IMG/VR virus record: IMGVR_UViG_3300049203_000087
Span: 1-47,567 of that record
Reading direction: 5' to 3' (one strand)
DNA: 47,567 nt
Source: a virus
Shown here: piece by piece, positions 39,545 through 46,827 of the stretch
Layout of the letters: every line of letters begins with the position of its first letter
How positions within the stretch are numbered: the first letter of the stretch is position 1
Program-made: the position numbers and the translations under genes
The notes under the pieces: model-generated
Told to the model about the DNA's origin: nothing
Databases searched by the model: none
What the model saw: only the letters and a program-made list of their open reading frames with translations

Positions 39545-40276
39545 ATGCCAGAGGCATTAAAGAAGACTCACACGCTTGTTAAAACGCCGAGCCTTAACGT
39601 AAGGTATCTTGCGGACTACATGGCGGCATCTGAACAAAAGCGTCGATCCATATTGAAGGGTTGCAAGTATCGATCCACCGCACGTATGATCCAGCACATA
39701 GAAGCCAAGCTTCATGTCTCGGAGTATATCCGCTCCGGAGGCGCTGATCCAGCGGAATTATTAGAGAAATCTAAGAGCATCAGGGCGAAGTTAGCGGCTG
39801 ATCAATTCGACGAGGATACAAATAAGCACAACGCCGACTATCTGAAGCGATACGCTGAAGTTGCGCCGGGCATAGCTATGCCGAAGTGCGAGGTGCTAAA
39901 AGGCGGCAAATTCATCGATGTTCCGATCAGTGGAATCTCGGTTCGATTCGATCCGGCCCTACGACTGACTCGCACGACTAAAACCAATAAGTTGAAATGC
40001 GGAGCCCTGATGCTGCGTTATCAGAAGGGCAAGGCTCTCCCTGACGCCACAGCCGGCTATCAATCAGCCGCTATCCTTGGGCTTCTTAAACTCATTGAAG
40101 GGGATGATGGGCAGGAGCCGGAAGGGGCGCTCTGCGCAACCCTGGACGCATACTCAGGGGCACTGCACCTCGCGCCTACGAACGCCATCTATCTGTTCAA
40201 AGAGATGACAGCGGCTTGTGAGAGTATCGCCGAACGGTGGGATGCCATCTCTCCGCCGAAGGGGGCGATTTTCTGA
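39545..40276 (+). CDS. Passenger 243-aa hypothetical protein
   Basis: The ATG at 39545 follows GGAGG by 6 nt. Pattern: VRYLADYMAASEQKRRSILKGCKYRSTARMIQHIEAKLHVSEYI at the N-terminus, a helical middle, and PISGISVRFDPALRLTRTTKTNKLKCGALMLRYQKGKALP. Proteins of this look occur beside transposases of this type in other alphaproteobacteria. No catalytic motif is evident. It ends 32 bp from the transposon end, so it may be the cargo that defines this transposon group. Confidence 0.65.
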   Translation: MPEALKKTHTLVKTPSLNVRYLADYMAASEQKRRSILKGCKYRSTARMIQHIEAKLHVSEYIRSGGADPAELLEKSKSIRAKLAADQFDEDTNKHNADYLKRYAEVAPGIAMPKCEVLKGGKFIDVPISGISVRFDPALRLTRTTKTNKLKCGALMLRYQKGKALPDATAGYQSAAILGLLKLIEGDDGQEPEGALCATLDAYSGALHLAPTNAIYLFKEMTAACESIAERWDAISPPKGAIF

Positions 40277-40289
40277 CGGTGCCGCTAAT

Positions 40290-40308
40290 TTCAAACTGAG
40301 ACACTACC
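40290..40308 (-). repeat. Right terminal inverted repeat of the transposon
   Basis: Exact reverse complement of 35985-36003, beginning on the minus strand with GGTAGTGTCTC. Confidence 0.92.
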
Positions 40309-40478
40309 TGGCTTTCCTTGAGTTTGAAGCCGCGCCGAGAAGCGTATGCCTCAAGGTTGGCGCGGAAGATTCCATAATCCGACCTTGGGCAATATCGGTC
40401 TGGACAGTATCGCTCGGCGCCCGCAGTCGCGCCGCACCGGGGGCAGTCATCCACCCGCGTGGGATCGGGGTTAGTCAT
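40309..40478 (-). pseudogene. Zinc-knuckle protein with 3' end cut by the transposon
   Basis: The gene starts at ATG 40478 with CPRCG and CPDRYCPRSDYGIFRANLEAYASRRGFKLKES, a zinc-knuckle type seen in phage small proteins. The next bases are the transposon's inverted repeat, and the frame runs on inside it to 40197. Joining the other flank (35984 leftward) restores a stop after six more residues (Q-L-S-W-S-R), a 62-aa protein. Only the last six codons are displaced, so function could survive with a long foreign tail. Confidence 0.82.
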
Positions 40479-40665
40479 CACCGCGCTCCACATAATTCGA
40501 GTGGCAGGTCTGGACGCTTTCGTCATCCTTGAGGCAGGACACGATGGCGCAATACCAACTGGAGTTCGGATTACAGCAATATCCGCCATAGCGAGTGCCG
40601 TTCGGCTCGAAATGGGCGCAGGTCTGACAAGAGCGCCGGTCCGCTGCTAGTGCTCCGGTCATCAC
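40471..40665 (-). CDS. Cys-rich small protein of the leftward operon
   Basis: The product is 64 aa with seven Cys: SCQTCAHFEPNGTRYGGYCC, WYCAIVSCL and TCH, a zinc-binding arrangement. It overlaps both neighbours by a few nt. Similar small Cys-rich proteins occur in many Proteobacterial phages. Function unknown. Confidence 0.68.
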   Translation of the reverse strand: MMTGALAADRRSCQTCAHFEPNGTRYGGYCCNPNSSWYCAIVSCLKDDESVQTCHSNYVERGDD

Positions 40666-41231
40666 CGCGCTCCTTCTTCGGGCTGGGCTGCTGTCGGCGG
40701 GGTGGGCTGCCTCGTAAGCTCTTCACTCGCAGTACCTTCAACCGCGTCCATCGTCTTTCTCCAATCTGCGATCATACGATCTTCGGCGCGGCGAATGTCT
40801 GCCTTTGTCTCTGGCTCCCCGGCTGCTGTCGGCGGGGTGGGCGTGAGGGCTGCGTCAATGCGCCGTAGCATGTCGGCCTTGGCAACCGTGCCACGCTGCG
40901 TCTGCGGCTCCCAATAGATCAGCCCTTTGTCGCGTACTTCGCGCAGCAATGCCTCCACCCCTTCACGCGCCGGGGTGGAGAGGGCGCGCTTCATGGTCGG
41001 TTCAACCATCGCGCGGGCAATAAATGCCTGGGTCAAGTCCTGACCCATTCCACCCTTCATCCCTGCGTTCCAGATCGCGATGCGGATGTCACCGGCAACA
41101 TCCCCCAGCGCCCCACGCGAGCGGAGGCGTTGGGCTGCCTGGCGCATCAGTTCACCTTCCTCGGTATCGTGAAATAGCTGCGAGCTGCCTTTGGCTTCCA
41201 GCGCATCCGCCAGTTCGTCGTCACTCAGCAT
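40662..41231 (-). CDS. Hypothetical protein with repeated Pro/Thr linker
   Basis: The product is 189 aa from the ATG at 41231; an in-frame ATG at 41246 lies too close to its AAAGG box. Helical N-terminus, then REGVEALLREVRDKGLIYWEPQTQRGTVAKADMLRRIDAAL, followed by two PTPPTAA-GEPE/QPEE linkers encoded by a repeated tract CTGTCGGCGGGGTGGGC. Function unknown. Confidence 0.65.
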   Translation of the reverse strand: MLSDDELADALEAKGSSQLFHDTEEGELMRQAAQRLRSRGALGDVAGDIRIAIWNAGMKGGMGQDLTQAFIARAMVEPTMKRALSTPAREGVEALLREVRDKGLIYWEPQTQRGTVAKADMLRRIDAALTPTPPTAAGEPETKADIRRAEDRMIADWRKTMDAVEGTASEELTRQPTPPTAAQPEEGAR

Positions 41232-41455
41232 CTTAATACCACCCATCCTTTCAGAGCTTCGTAAGCGCGGAGCATGGCAACAGCATCACCGGAACTTGCG
41301 GCTGCGATACCGGCTTGGATGTCTGCTTCCATCATGGCGATCTGGGGCTCGACGATGACGTTCTTCATGCCGCGAAGGGCTTTGAACTCGTCCTGCACGC
41401 CTCGGACACGGTTGATTTCCTTAGGTAGAGATTCTGCCAGGGGTTCACTCAGCAT
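41225..41455 (-). CDS. Hypothetical small helical protein
   Basis: The product is 76 aa, helical (LAESLPKEINRVRGVQDEFKALRG, MMEADIQAGIAAASSGDAVAMLRAYEALKG). The start at 41455 was chosen by overlap with the upstream stop. Proteins of this pattern are frequent in alphaproteobacterial phage early regions. Unknown function. Confidence 0.65.
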   Translation of the reverse strand: MLSEPLAESLPKEINRVRGVQDEFKALRGMKNVIVEPQIAMMEADIQAGIAAASSGDAVAMLRAYEALKGWVVLRC

Positions 41456-41744
41456 CTTCGTTCCTTTCGGTGGTGGCGGCGCGGATGCGACGAGCCTGTT
41501 TCGACAGTTCTCCAGCGACCATCGCTGCGTCGTGCTCATGCCATTGGGCCTCAACGCGCCCGGGTGGCGTCAGTAGGTGCGCCGCTCGTTCCTCCGCCAG
41601 CCCCGCGCAGAACTCGCCGACGAGCGGGATTGCGATGTGGGCCATCGCTTCTGTTTCAACGGTGCTGAGAATCGCCCCGTCTGTTACTTCGGAAAAGGCC
41701 CGGCCGGCTGCCCGCGCCACCCGCTTCACAAGTGCTTCATCCAT
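41445..41744 (-). CDS. Hypothetical protein
   Basis: The product is 99 aa, helical, acidic near the N-terminus, with a basic tail (ELSKQARRIRAATTERNED). A VETEAMAHIAIPLVGEFCAGLAEERAAHLL middle is suggestive of a dimerising helix pair. It is coupled to both neighbours. No family recognised. Confidence 0.65.
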   Translation of the reverse strand: MDEALVKRVARAAGRAFSEVTDGAILSTVETEAMAHIAIPLVGEFCAGLAEERAAHLLTPPGRVEAQWHEHDAAMVAGELSKQARRIRAATTERNEDAE

Positions 41745-41994
41745 GACGGCTCTCCTTCATGCGGGCGGTTAGGCGATTTGTCGCCTCATCCAATCCGGTT
41801 GCGAACGTGAACATGGCAGCGGCCATCAGGACGGCGGCATATTCGGCCAAGCCATGGCCAACCAAGACGACCCCGATGAGGGCGATCAACATTCCGACAG
41901 TCCAGAATAGGTTTAAGGCCAGCCACCGCCGGCACCTCCAACAAAGCCGCCACGCCCCCTTCGCTTCCTTCAGCCGTTCGATCAGGTCGTTCAT
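41737..41994 (-). CDS. Two-span membrane protein
   Basis: The product is 85 aa from ATG 41994 (ATGA overlap). A basic amphipathic N-terminus (LIERLKEAKGAWRLCWRCRRW) is followed by two transmembrane helices (LALNLFWTVGMLIALIGVVLVGHG and YAAVLMAAAMFTFATGL). It may be an exclusion or inner-membrane protein, but nothing specific is shown. Confidence 0.68.
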   Translation of the reverse strand: MNDLIERLKEAKGAWRLCWRCRRWLALNLFWTVGMLIALIGVVLVGHGLAEYAAVLMAAAMFTFATGLDEATNRLTARMKESRHG

Positions 41995-42257
41995 CGGTTG
42001 GGTTCCTCCGGCGGTGCGGCAACGTAGAGCATGACGGGAGGATGGCCGGTGCCAACGATGCGAAGCATGACCTTTGCCCCTGCGGCGATCGCGGCCATTT
42101 CGGCGGGCGTAGGCTCCCAAGCGCTGACCATGCAGGGCGCGTCACCATTCATCTCGTCGCGGATTGGCAGGCATCGGCATGGGCCGCTCGTCTCCGGCGT
42201 CCATCCCTTGGGAGCACCTAGCGTGCGAGTGCATCCCTCAATTCGTGCGGGCAGCAT
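41991..42257 (-). CDS. Hypothetical protein with Cys residues
   Basis: The product is 88 aa, Pro/Cys-rich (TRTLGAPKGWTPETSGPCRCLPIRDEMNGDAPCMVSAWEPTP), ending in a short helix-strand unit. It resembles short early proteins of Sphingomonad phages. It overlaps the upstream gene by 20 nt. Confidence 0.62.
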   Translation of the reverse strand: MLPARIEGCTRTLGAPKGWTPETSGPCRCLPIRDEMNGDAPCMVSAWEPTPAEMAAIAAGAKVMLRIVGTGHPPVMLYVAAPPEEPNR

Positions 42258-42456
42258 CGTGCATCCTTTCGATAACGCGCGCTGTTATGCTGTCCAGAAA
42301 CTCGGCAGCGTGCCGTGGGTTTGGGCGATGGAAGAGCATCACGCCCACGATCAGGCTTTCGAGCGCGACCATTGCGTCCGAATCTCCTCTGGCTTCCTTG
42401 ATCAGCCGGTTCAGCAATTCCGGCACGAGACGATTGTGATTGTCCGAGGCATTCAT
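42238..42456 (-). CDS. Hypothetical small helical protein
   Basis: The product is 72 aa, with LVPELLNRLIKEARGDSDAMVALESLIVGVMLFHRP and EFLDSITARVIERMHDA helices, resembling small regulatory folds. Coupled by 4 nt to the gene upstream. Unknown function. Confidence 0.62.
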   Translation of the reverse strand: MNASDNHNRLVPELLNRLIKEARGDSDAMVALESLIVGVMLFHRPNPRHAAEFLDSITARVIERMHDAARTN

Positions 42457-42806
42457 CGGTCAGGTTCCTTTGCGGAGGGGGTGGGGCAGCCTTGCGTCAG
42501 ATGATGCCGCGAACGCCGCTCCCAATTCGCCTGATCGGTTTCATATTGCTCCTGAACCCACATCGGGATGGTGGCGCTGCGAGTGAGGATCGGGGCGTCA
42601 GGGTAGAGCGCGTTGTGGCGCGCGGCACGACGTTCCAGCAACGCCTCATCACCAAGCATCTCGGCTTCGATGTTTGTTCGCTCCTGCATGTCCAGCTTCC
42701 GAGCGCGCACGCACAGGTCCAGCCCCTCCGAAAGTAGCGTGCGGCACATATCGCAGCCCATCACCCTCTCTCCCCCCGGCGCAGGGATCACCTCAGCGCC
42801 GCTCAT
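42453..42806 (-). CDS. Hypothetical protein with CxxC near N-terminus
   Basis: The product is 117 aa. A CDMCRTL pair at residues about 18-21 may bind metal; the middle is a charged helix (LDMQERTNIEAEMLGDEALLERRAARHNALYP) and the end is basic. It is the first gene after the gap that follows the integrase. Confidence 0.65.
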   Translation of the reverse strand: MSGAEVIPAPGGERVMGCDMCRTLLSEGLDLCVRARKLDMQERTNIEAEMLGDEALLERRAARHNALYPDAPILTRSATIPMWVQEQYETDQANWERRSRHHLTQGCPTPSAKEPDR

Positions 42807-42993
42807 GACGGCCTCGGGGTGGCTAGAAATAGTTTTCCCGGCAACCCGTAACTATTTGAGCAATAACGGGCTGGTTTTGCCGAAACGGAAGTGGAACACC
42901 CGCAGAAAACCGCGGTTTTTTGATAACGCTGCGTTAAGTTCGACCGGCGGTTTTGTGCCGAGTCGCGGCTGGGGTTTTCCAAAGTTTTCCCGT
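42807..42993. other. Repeat-rich gap after integrase, candidate attP
   Basis: This 187-bp non-coding stretch next to the integrase holds six GGTTTT-like motifs, including the exact 10-bp direct repeat AGTTTTCCCG at 42831-42840 and 42983-42992. It also holds the perfect 14-bp palindrome AAAACCGCGGTTTT at 42906-42919. It is less GC-rich than its neighbours. Such a layout fits integrase arm and core sites. No tRNA-like remnant that would give the core is visible. Confidence 0.45.
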
Positions 42994-44001
42994 TCACCGT
43001 TTGCCCTCCCACCGCAAGATAGCCGCAGACCCCAGAGAAACGCTGTTCCGCCGCTTGGCGTAATGTTCGATCATCTGGAGCGACTGCCCGCTGATCGCCG
43101 CCGTCTCGGCTACGCTGCACCCGCATTCGAGCAGGGCGTTCACGGCGTTCTTACGGAGCCCATGGGGCACGACCTTATAGCCAAGCCCAGCAGCGAAGCC
43201 TTGCAGGATCGCCCGCGCACGCTCAGTGCCGAGCGGCCCGCCATCCTGCCGCGTCACGATCATCAGGCCGTTGCGCTCCGCCGCGTCGATAATCGGCCGC
43301 AGCCCGGAGTGGATCGGAATGACGAGCTGCTTCTTCGTCTTCTGCTGGCGCACGTGGATGCCGTCAGCTCTGATGTCCGACCAGCGCATTTTCAGCACGT
43401 CGCCAATCCGCTGCGCCGTGAAGTAGAGCAGCCCAACCATCAGCCGCACCCGCGGATTTTCGGATGCCAAAGCCGCGTCCAGAAGGTCTAGCGGCCACGG
43501 CTCATATTCACCGCCCTCGAATTGCTCGATCTCGCGGAAGGGATCGATCTTAACATGCCCGCGCCGCCTGCCCCATGTGTAGAGCGCGTTGGCCACCTTC
43601 AGCGTCATGTTTGCCGCGATTGGCGTTTCGGCCATCTCGTCCATCAGTCGGACAAGATCATGCCGTGCGATCTCATCGGCGGGGGTGTTGTAGAAGCGAT
43701 CCGCCAGCCTGCGCAGATAGTAGCCGTAAAGATCCTGCGTAGCGTGGGCGAGCTTCTTGAATTGCGGGGCCTTCTCGTAGAGCGCGATCAACGCCGGGAT
43801 CAGAAGGGTGGATTCTGGCTCAATGCGCCGGTTGCGATGCGCCAGATATGCAGCATAGGTCACTCCGAACGCCCGGTCCTTCGGATCAGGCAGGCGCTTG
43901 TACACCTTCCTGCCAGCAGCGTCGGACTGGCCCGTGTCGAAATAGACGTAGGTTTTCCCCTTCGCCTTCACGGTTTTGGTGTGTGGAAGGCTAGCGGCCA
44001 T
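42994..44001 (-). CDS. int: Tyrosine recombinase integrase
   Basis: The product is 335 aa from ATG 44001; an ATG at 44034 would add 11 residues. The catalytic set is R198 (TAQRIGDVLKM), K221 (QQKTKKQLVIP), H280 and R283 (PHGLRKNAVNALLECGCS), then SGQSLQMIEHY with Q306 in place of the usual His/Trp and nucleophile Y314. The Q variant is common in alphaproteobacterial integrases. The N-terminal 110 residues carry the SAM-like core-binding domain. It integrates and excises the phage. Confidence 0.94.
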   Translation of the reverse strand: MAASLPHTKTVKAKGKTYVYFDTGQSDAAGRKVYKRLPDPKDRAFGVTYAAYLAHRNRRIEPESTLLIPALIALYEKAPQFKKLAHATQDLYGYYLRRLADRFYNTPADEIARHDLVRLMDEMAETPIAANMTLKVANALYTWGRRRGHVKIDPFREIEQFEGGEYEPWPLDLLDAALASENPRVRLMVGLLYFTAQRIGDVLKMRWSDIRADGIHVRQQKTKKQLVIPIHSGLRPIIDAAERNGLMIVTRQDGGPLGTERARAILQGFAAGLGYKVVPHGLRKNAVNALLECGCSVAETAAISGQSLQMIEHYAKRRNSVSLGSAAILRWEGKR

Positions 44002-44230
44002 AGTGTCGGTTCTCGCTTCTCCAATCGGGGACACGCTCGCCGGTCAGGCGCTCGATACATTCATCGAGCAGCACCCTGCTCCACCGCTCCGACCCGCCGA
44101 AAAGAACCGGCATCGGTACTTTGCCCGCCGTCATCTCCCGCTCAAACTCGGCCGTTGTCATGTCCAGGTACAACGCTGCCGTCGTCCGTCGCATCATCCT
44201 GGGCCAGTCTGGGATTGATCTCGCCCCCAT
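43991..44230 (-). CDS. Excisionase-like wHTH protein
   Basis: The product is 79 aa from ATG 44230, which overlaps the upstream stop. Pattern: MMRRTTAALYLDMTTAEFEREMTAGKVPMPVLFGGSERWSRVLLDECIERLTGE, the winged-helix MerR/excisionase fold with SERW as the wing end. It overlaps the integrase start by 11 nt, the expected site for Xis or an AlpA-like partner. Confidence 0.8.
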   Translation of the reverse strand: MGARSIPDWPRMMRRTTAALYLDMTTAEFEREMTAGKVPMPVLFGGSERWSRVLLDECIERLTGERVPDWRSENRHYGR

Positions 44231-44493
44231 CACGCGCCCCCTGGGGAGGGGGGAAGGGGCATCCAGTGGGTGGGGCCATCGACACGCCATCCGTTTAGCT
44301 GGACGCGCTCACCATCTTCGTGATCGCAGCATCCATGCGGCTGATGGCGCTCCATGTCGTCAAGGAAGGCCCACGGCCAACCGTCTCCTTTTATGGCCGG
44401 GTTCCACGCGCCGGCATGGACCCACCGGCCATCGCTCAGGAGGATAATAGTCCCATCCCTCGGCGCCTTGCTCATGTCGTCCTGCCACTCCAT
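44230..44493 (-). CDS. Hypothetical protein with APRDGT motif
   Basis: The product is 87 aa. It begins MEWQDDMSKAPRDGTIILLSDGRWVHAGAWNPAIKGDGWPWAFLDD, the beta-rich pattern of many small phage and prophage proteins (DUF551-like), with CCDHEDGERVQLNGWRVDGPTHWMPLPPSP at the end. Widely found, no known function. Confidence 0.72.
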   Translation of the reverse strand: MEWQDDMSKAPRDGTIILLSDGRWVHAGAWNPAIKGDGWPWAFLDDMERHQPHGCCDHEDGERVQLNGWRVDGPTHWMPLPPSPGGA

Positions 44494-44495
44494 CC

Positions 44496-44702
44496 TCACC
44501 CCTCCCCTTGGAGATGGGCGCGGACGGCCTCGCCACGCGGCGTTAGGCCGGACCTGAAAAGGAGATGCAGGAAACGCTTGCGCCACATCCAGAACACCAT
44601 GCCAAGCGACACAGTGCCGTGCAGCAGCGCATCCTTCTGCGCCTCGGTCAGCTTCGCCGCAGCCCGCTCGATCTCAGCCTCGGAGGGGGTGGGGCGGGTC
44701 AT
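44496..44702 (-). CDS. Hypothetical small protein
   Basis: The product is 68 aa. It has AEIERAAAKLTEAQKDALLHGTVSLGMVFWMWRKRFLHLLFRSGLTPRGEAVRAHL, a pattern of short HTH-like proteins found in alphaproteobacterial phages, with ALLHG and a Gly-x-Ala end that recalls the winged fold. The stop overlaps the next start. Function unknown. Confidence 0.65.
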   Translation of the reverse strand: MTRPTPSEAEIERAAAKLTEAQKDALLHGTVSLGMVFWMWRKRFLHLLFRSGLTPRGEAVRAHLQGEG

Positions 44703-45475
44703 GCTGCCAGCCTCACTGCGGGACGATCGAAGTGCAGCGCGCCGTCAAGATGATGACCGCCCTTGTCCGCTGTCCGCCCGCCGACCTGCTTGAAATTGAA
44801 CACCCTACCGAGGTCGCGCGATTGCCGATGAAGGCTGCGCGCCCAATCCAGATTCATCGGCCGGGCGTTGGCCCCGCTCTCGCCGCCGACGATGATCCAG
44901 TCCGGTGCGTTCTTATCGAGAATTACGAGACCAAGCAGGGGCTCGAAGCTGCCGAACGTGAAGAGCGGTTCGCGACGGGCCTTCACCTCGGCCAATTTCA
45001 TGCGGTCGCGATCGTATTCCTCCTGGTTCGCCATCGTCGCGCCGATCGCGACGTTGTGCATGTCGAGGTGGTTACTTGACCCGCCGTCGATGCTCGTCAT
45101 CTTGAGCACGTTGCCGATCCGCTTCGTCAGCAGCAGCCAGACAAGGTTCGGCGTCGCTTCGATGAGCCGCCACAAGTCCGCGCGCCAAAGCTCGTCCACC
45201 TCGTTGTCGAACACGTCCGCCAGTGATGAGCAGAACACGAATGGCCGGGTGCCAGCGGCTTCAGCTTTCCGGTTCCATGTAAGGGGCTGCTTCCATGTAG
45301 ATGGAGCGGTGCGCGAACGATCCTCGCCAGCGCCCCAGCGGACGCGACCGTAGCGAGTGTCCATCAGAGCTTCTGCATAGCAGTTGTCGCACGCCGGGCT
45401 GACCTTGGTGCAGCCGACCCATCCGTTGAACGTGTGGTCGCACCACTCAATTTTCGTCATCTCAGCCACCTTCAT
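44699..45475 (-). CDS. Phage Gp37/Gp68 family protein (DUF5131)
   Basis: The product is 258 aa; a start five codons later (MTKIEWCDHTFNGW) is possible. Family marks: WCDHTFNGWVGCTKVSPACDNCYAEALMDTRYGRVRWG with three Cys in a radical-SAM-like spacing CxxxxxxCxxC, FVFCSSLADVFDNEV, and IIVGGESGANARPMNLDWARSLHRQ. The group is widespread in phages and mobile elements and is suspected to be radical-SAM-related. It may alter a nucleic acid or counter host defence, though its reaction is unknown. Confidence 0.9.
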   Translation of the reverse strand: MKVAEMTKIEWCDHTFNGWVGCTKVSPACDNCYAEALMDTRYGRVRWGAGEDRSRTAPSTWKQPLTWNRKAEAAGTRPFVFCSSLADVFDNEVDELWRADLWRLIEATPNLVWLLLTKRIGNVLKMTSIDGGSSNHLDMHNVAIGATMANQEEYDRDRMKLAEVKARREPLFTFGSFEPLLGLVILDKNAPDWIIVGGESGANARPMNLDWARSLHRQSRDLGRVFNFKQVGGRTADKGGHHLDGALHFDRPAVRLAA

Positions 45476-45756
45476 TCCCCTTTGAGTGCTGCGGCGATCG
45501 CCACATCCCAGATGTCCGGCGGGTTGATCGTTCCTGCGAGCTCGTCCATTGCAGCGCGCATTCCGTTAGTCGGATCGCGTAGCTCCGTGAGCACTTCGCG
45601 GGCGGCGGGCAGGTGCTTTTGCCAAGCATACTGAGAGACTGTCGACCCGCTTCGCCCGTCGTGGGAGGCCCAGCCGGAACCAAAGATTACTTCGTTCGGG
45701 CGCTGGCCGGATGCGCGGCAAATCACCCACGCAAGTCGCTCCACCATATTATCCAT
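45472..45756 (-). CDS. Hypothetical small early protein
   Basis: The product is 94 aa. The pattern VERLAWVICRASGQRPNEVIFGSGWASHDGRSGSTVSQYAWQKHLPAAREVLTELRDPTNGM recurs in many alphaproteobacterial phage small proteins whose job is unknown, combining a short helical head with a W/Y core. Coupled by 4 nt on both sides. Confidence 0.7.
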   Translation of the reverse strand: MDNMVERLAWVICRASGQRPNEVIFGSGWASHDGRSGSTVSQYAWQKHLPAAREVLTELRDPTNGMRAAMDELAGTINPPDIWDVAIAAALKGE

Positions 45757-46261
45757 CTATGCCTCCGGGGTTGGGGTGGGCGGGCCAGCGCTGTAACTGG
45801 CGCTCGTAGGCGAGCATGAGCGGGTGGCACGGGTGGCCATCCTTGGCCGGTGCGCCGATGGACATTGGCCGCCGACTGACCAGCGACGCCATCTCAAGAA
45901 TGCGGCGGTATCTGGTCCGCAATCGCCTGGGCAGCTTCCCGGCAGGTCCCCATGCGACGACAACGCGATCAGCCTCCCGAAGCATGTCCATCAGGTGCCA
46001 ATCGTTATCCGGGCCGATCGGGTCGGAGCATGTTGCCAGAGCTCGCACGTCTGTTGAGCGATAGGCGAACAGGTTTCCGACGATAATCCGGCCCCAGTCA
46101 TAGCGAACGCCGAAGCCCTTTAGCTTCCGAATCGTCGCGTCGTCCTGTTCGGCATCGGCCGTGGACGGGTTGACCATGATGACGGCGGTTGCCCCATCGC
46201 CCGGCCCGTTGCGCTCCAAGCGATAGCGGTAAAGGCCACATGGAGAGATGATCGCGCTCAC
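45749..46261 (-). CDS. DUF1643-domain protein
   Basis: The product is 170 aa. DUF1643 marks: YRYRLERNGPGDGATAVIMVNPSTADAEQDDATIRKLKGFGVRYDWGRIIVGNLFAYRSTD, then WHLMDMLREADRVVVAWGPAGKLP and GHPCHPLMLAYERQL. The family occurs in bacteria and phages and has no established function; its fold suggests a nucleotide- or nucleic-acid-related role. Overlaps both neighbours. Confidence 0.88.
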   Translation of the reverse strand: MSAIISPCGLYRYRLERNGPGDGATAVIMVNPSTADAEQDDATIRKLKGFGVRYDWGRIIVGNLFAYRSTDVRALATCSDPIGPDNDWHLMDMLREADRVVVAWGPAGKLPRRLRTRYRRILEMASLVSRRPMSIGAPAKDGHPCHPLMLAYERQLQRWPAHPNPGGIDG

Positions 46262-46575
46262 TCCCCCTCTCCCCTTGCGCGGGAAAGGGCGGCGGCCTCA
46301 CGCCTTGCCTCTTCGCGCTTTTCAATCAGGCCATTGACCTTGGCCCGTGCGAGATAGATCGCGTCCTGAAGTGACACTGCTTCGGATGTTGCGATCTCGC
46401 CATTCTTGCGGATCGTCACCGACACATGACCATTCTGGCAGTCCGCGCTTGGGCCATGCGCGCCATATCCAACAATAACCGCGCCCTCATCTCCGTCGCG
46501 GATGCTCGCCAGATCGACGCCGATCAGGTTAATTCGGTTGCGTTCTGACCAACCCGAGGTGATTCCGCTCATCAC
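46258..46575 (-). CDS. Hypothetical protein
   Basis: The product is 105 aa. A beta-rich middle (INLIGVDLASIRDGDEGAVIVGYGAHGPSADCQNGHVSVTI) is followed by a helical, charged tail (YLARAKVNGLIEKREEARREAAALSRARGEGE). It is coupled on both sides. No family recognised. Confidence 0.65.
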   Translation of the reverse strand: MMSGITSGWSERNRINLIGVDLASIRDGDEGAVIVGYGAHGPSADCQNGHVSVTIRKNGEIATSEAVSLQDAIYLARAKVNGLIEKREEARREAAALSRARGEGE

Positions 46576-46826
46576 AAATCCTTTCCGGGGGTGGGCGTGG
46601 CGCGGCGGGCTTCTTGCCGCAGCCTGCGAGCAATCTCGCGACTGTGCTTGTGGACCTTCCCCGGCTCTGGCTTCCGAGGCCGGCGCAATCCCAAGCGGTC
46701 CAGGCGCTCTAGCTCCTCCGCTTCCCGCAGCTTTGCCGCTGCGATTTCCTCATCAATCTGAGTGCGCGTCACAATGCCGCTGCCAACGAGGGCCGCGCGC
46801 CGTGCTCCCGATGCGGGCAGGCTCAT
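46572..46826 (-). CDS. Hypothetical small charged protein
   Basis: The product is 84 aa from ATG 46826, which has AAGGAA upstream and follows the preceding stop. It is helical and very charged: IVTRTQIDEEIAAAKLREAEELERLDRLGLRRPRKPEPGKVHKHSREIARRLRQEARR. A coiled coil is likely. Unknown. Confidence 0.65.
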   Translation of the reverse strand: MSLPASGARRAALVGSGIVTRTQIDEEIAAAKLREAEELERLDRLGLRRPRKPEPGKVHKHSREIARRLRQEARRATPTPGKDL

Positions 46827-46827
46827 C

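Larger units (their letters stand above)
35985..40308. mobile_element. IS1-like transposon with six passenger genes (4,324 bp)
   Basis: The ends are perfect 19-bp inverted repeats GGTAGTGTCTCAGTTTGAA (35985-36003 and 40290-40308). Within are a DDE transposase (38410-39291) and six other genes: two small alphaproteobacterial proteins, a 213-aa protein with an XRE/ImmA fusion, a 75-aa minus-strand gene and a 243-aa gene. The ends start with GGT as in IS1. I find no target duplication: flanking 8-mers are AAGATAAC and TGGCTTTC. Parts of the element look less GC-rich than the phage. It interrupts the 3' end of the last leftward gene only. Confidence 0.88.

Noticed and set aside
35987-40306. A TA target duplication by an IS630-type mechanism
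   Set aside because: The TA lies inside the symmetrical inverted repeat, so its presence on both sides is expected from the repeat and not evidence of duplication.
42906-42919. AAAACCGCGGTTTT as an intrinsic terminator of the integrase region
   Set aside because: The palindrome has no loop and so cannot form a proper stem-loop in RNA; a protein-binding site is more likely.
42613-43491. A 292-aa plus-strand open frame
   Set aside because: It mirrors the integrase gene and its non-coding gap; no domain is visible.
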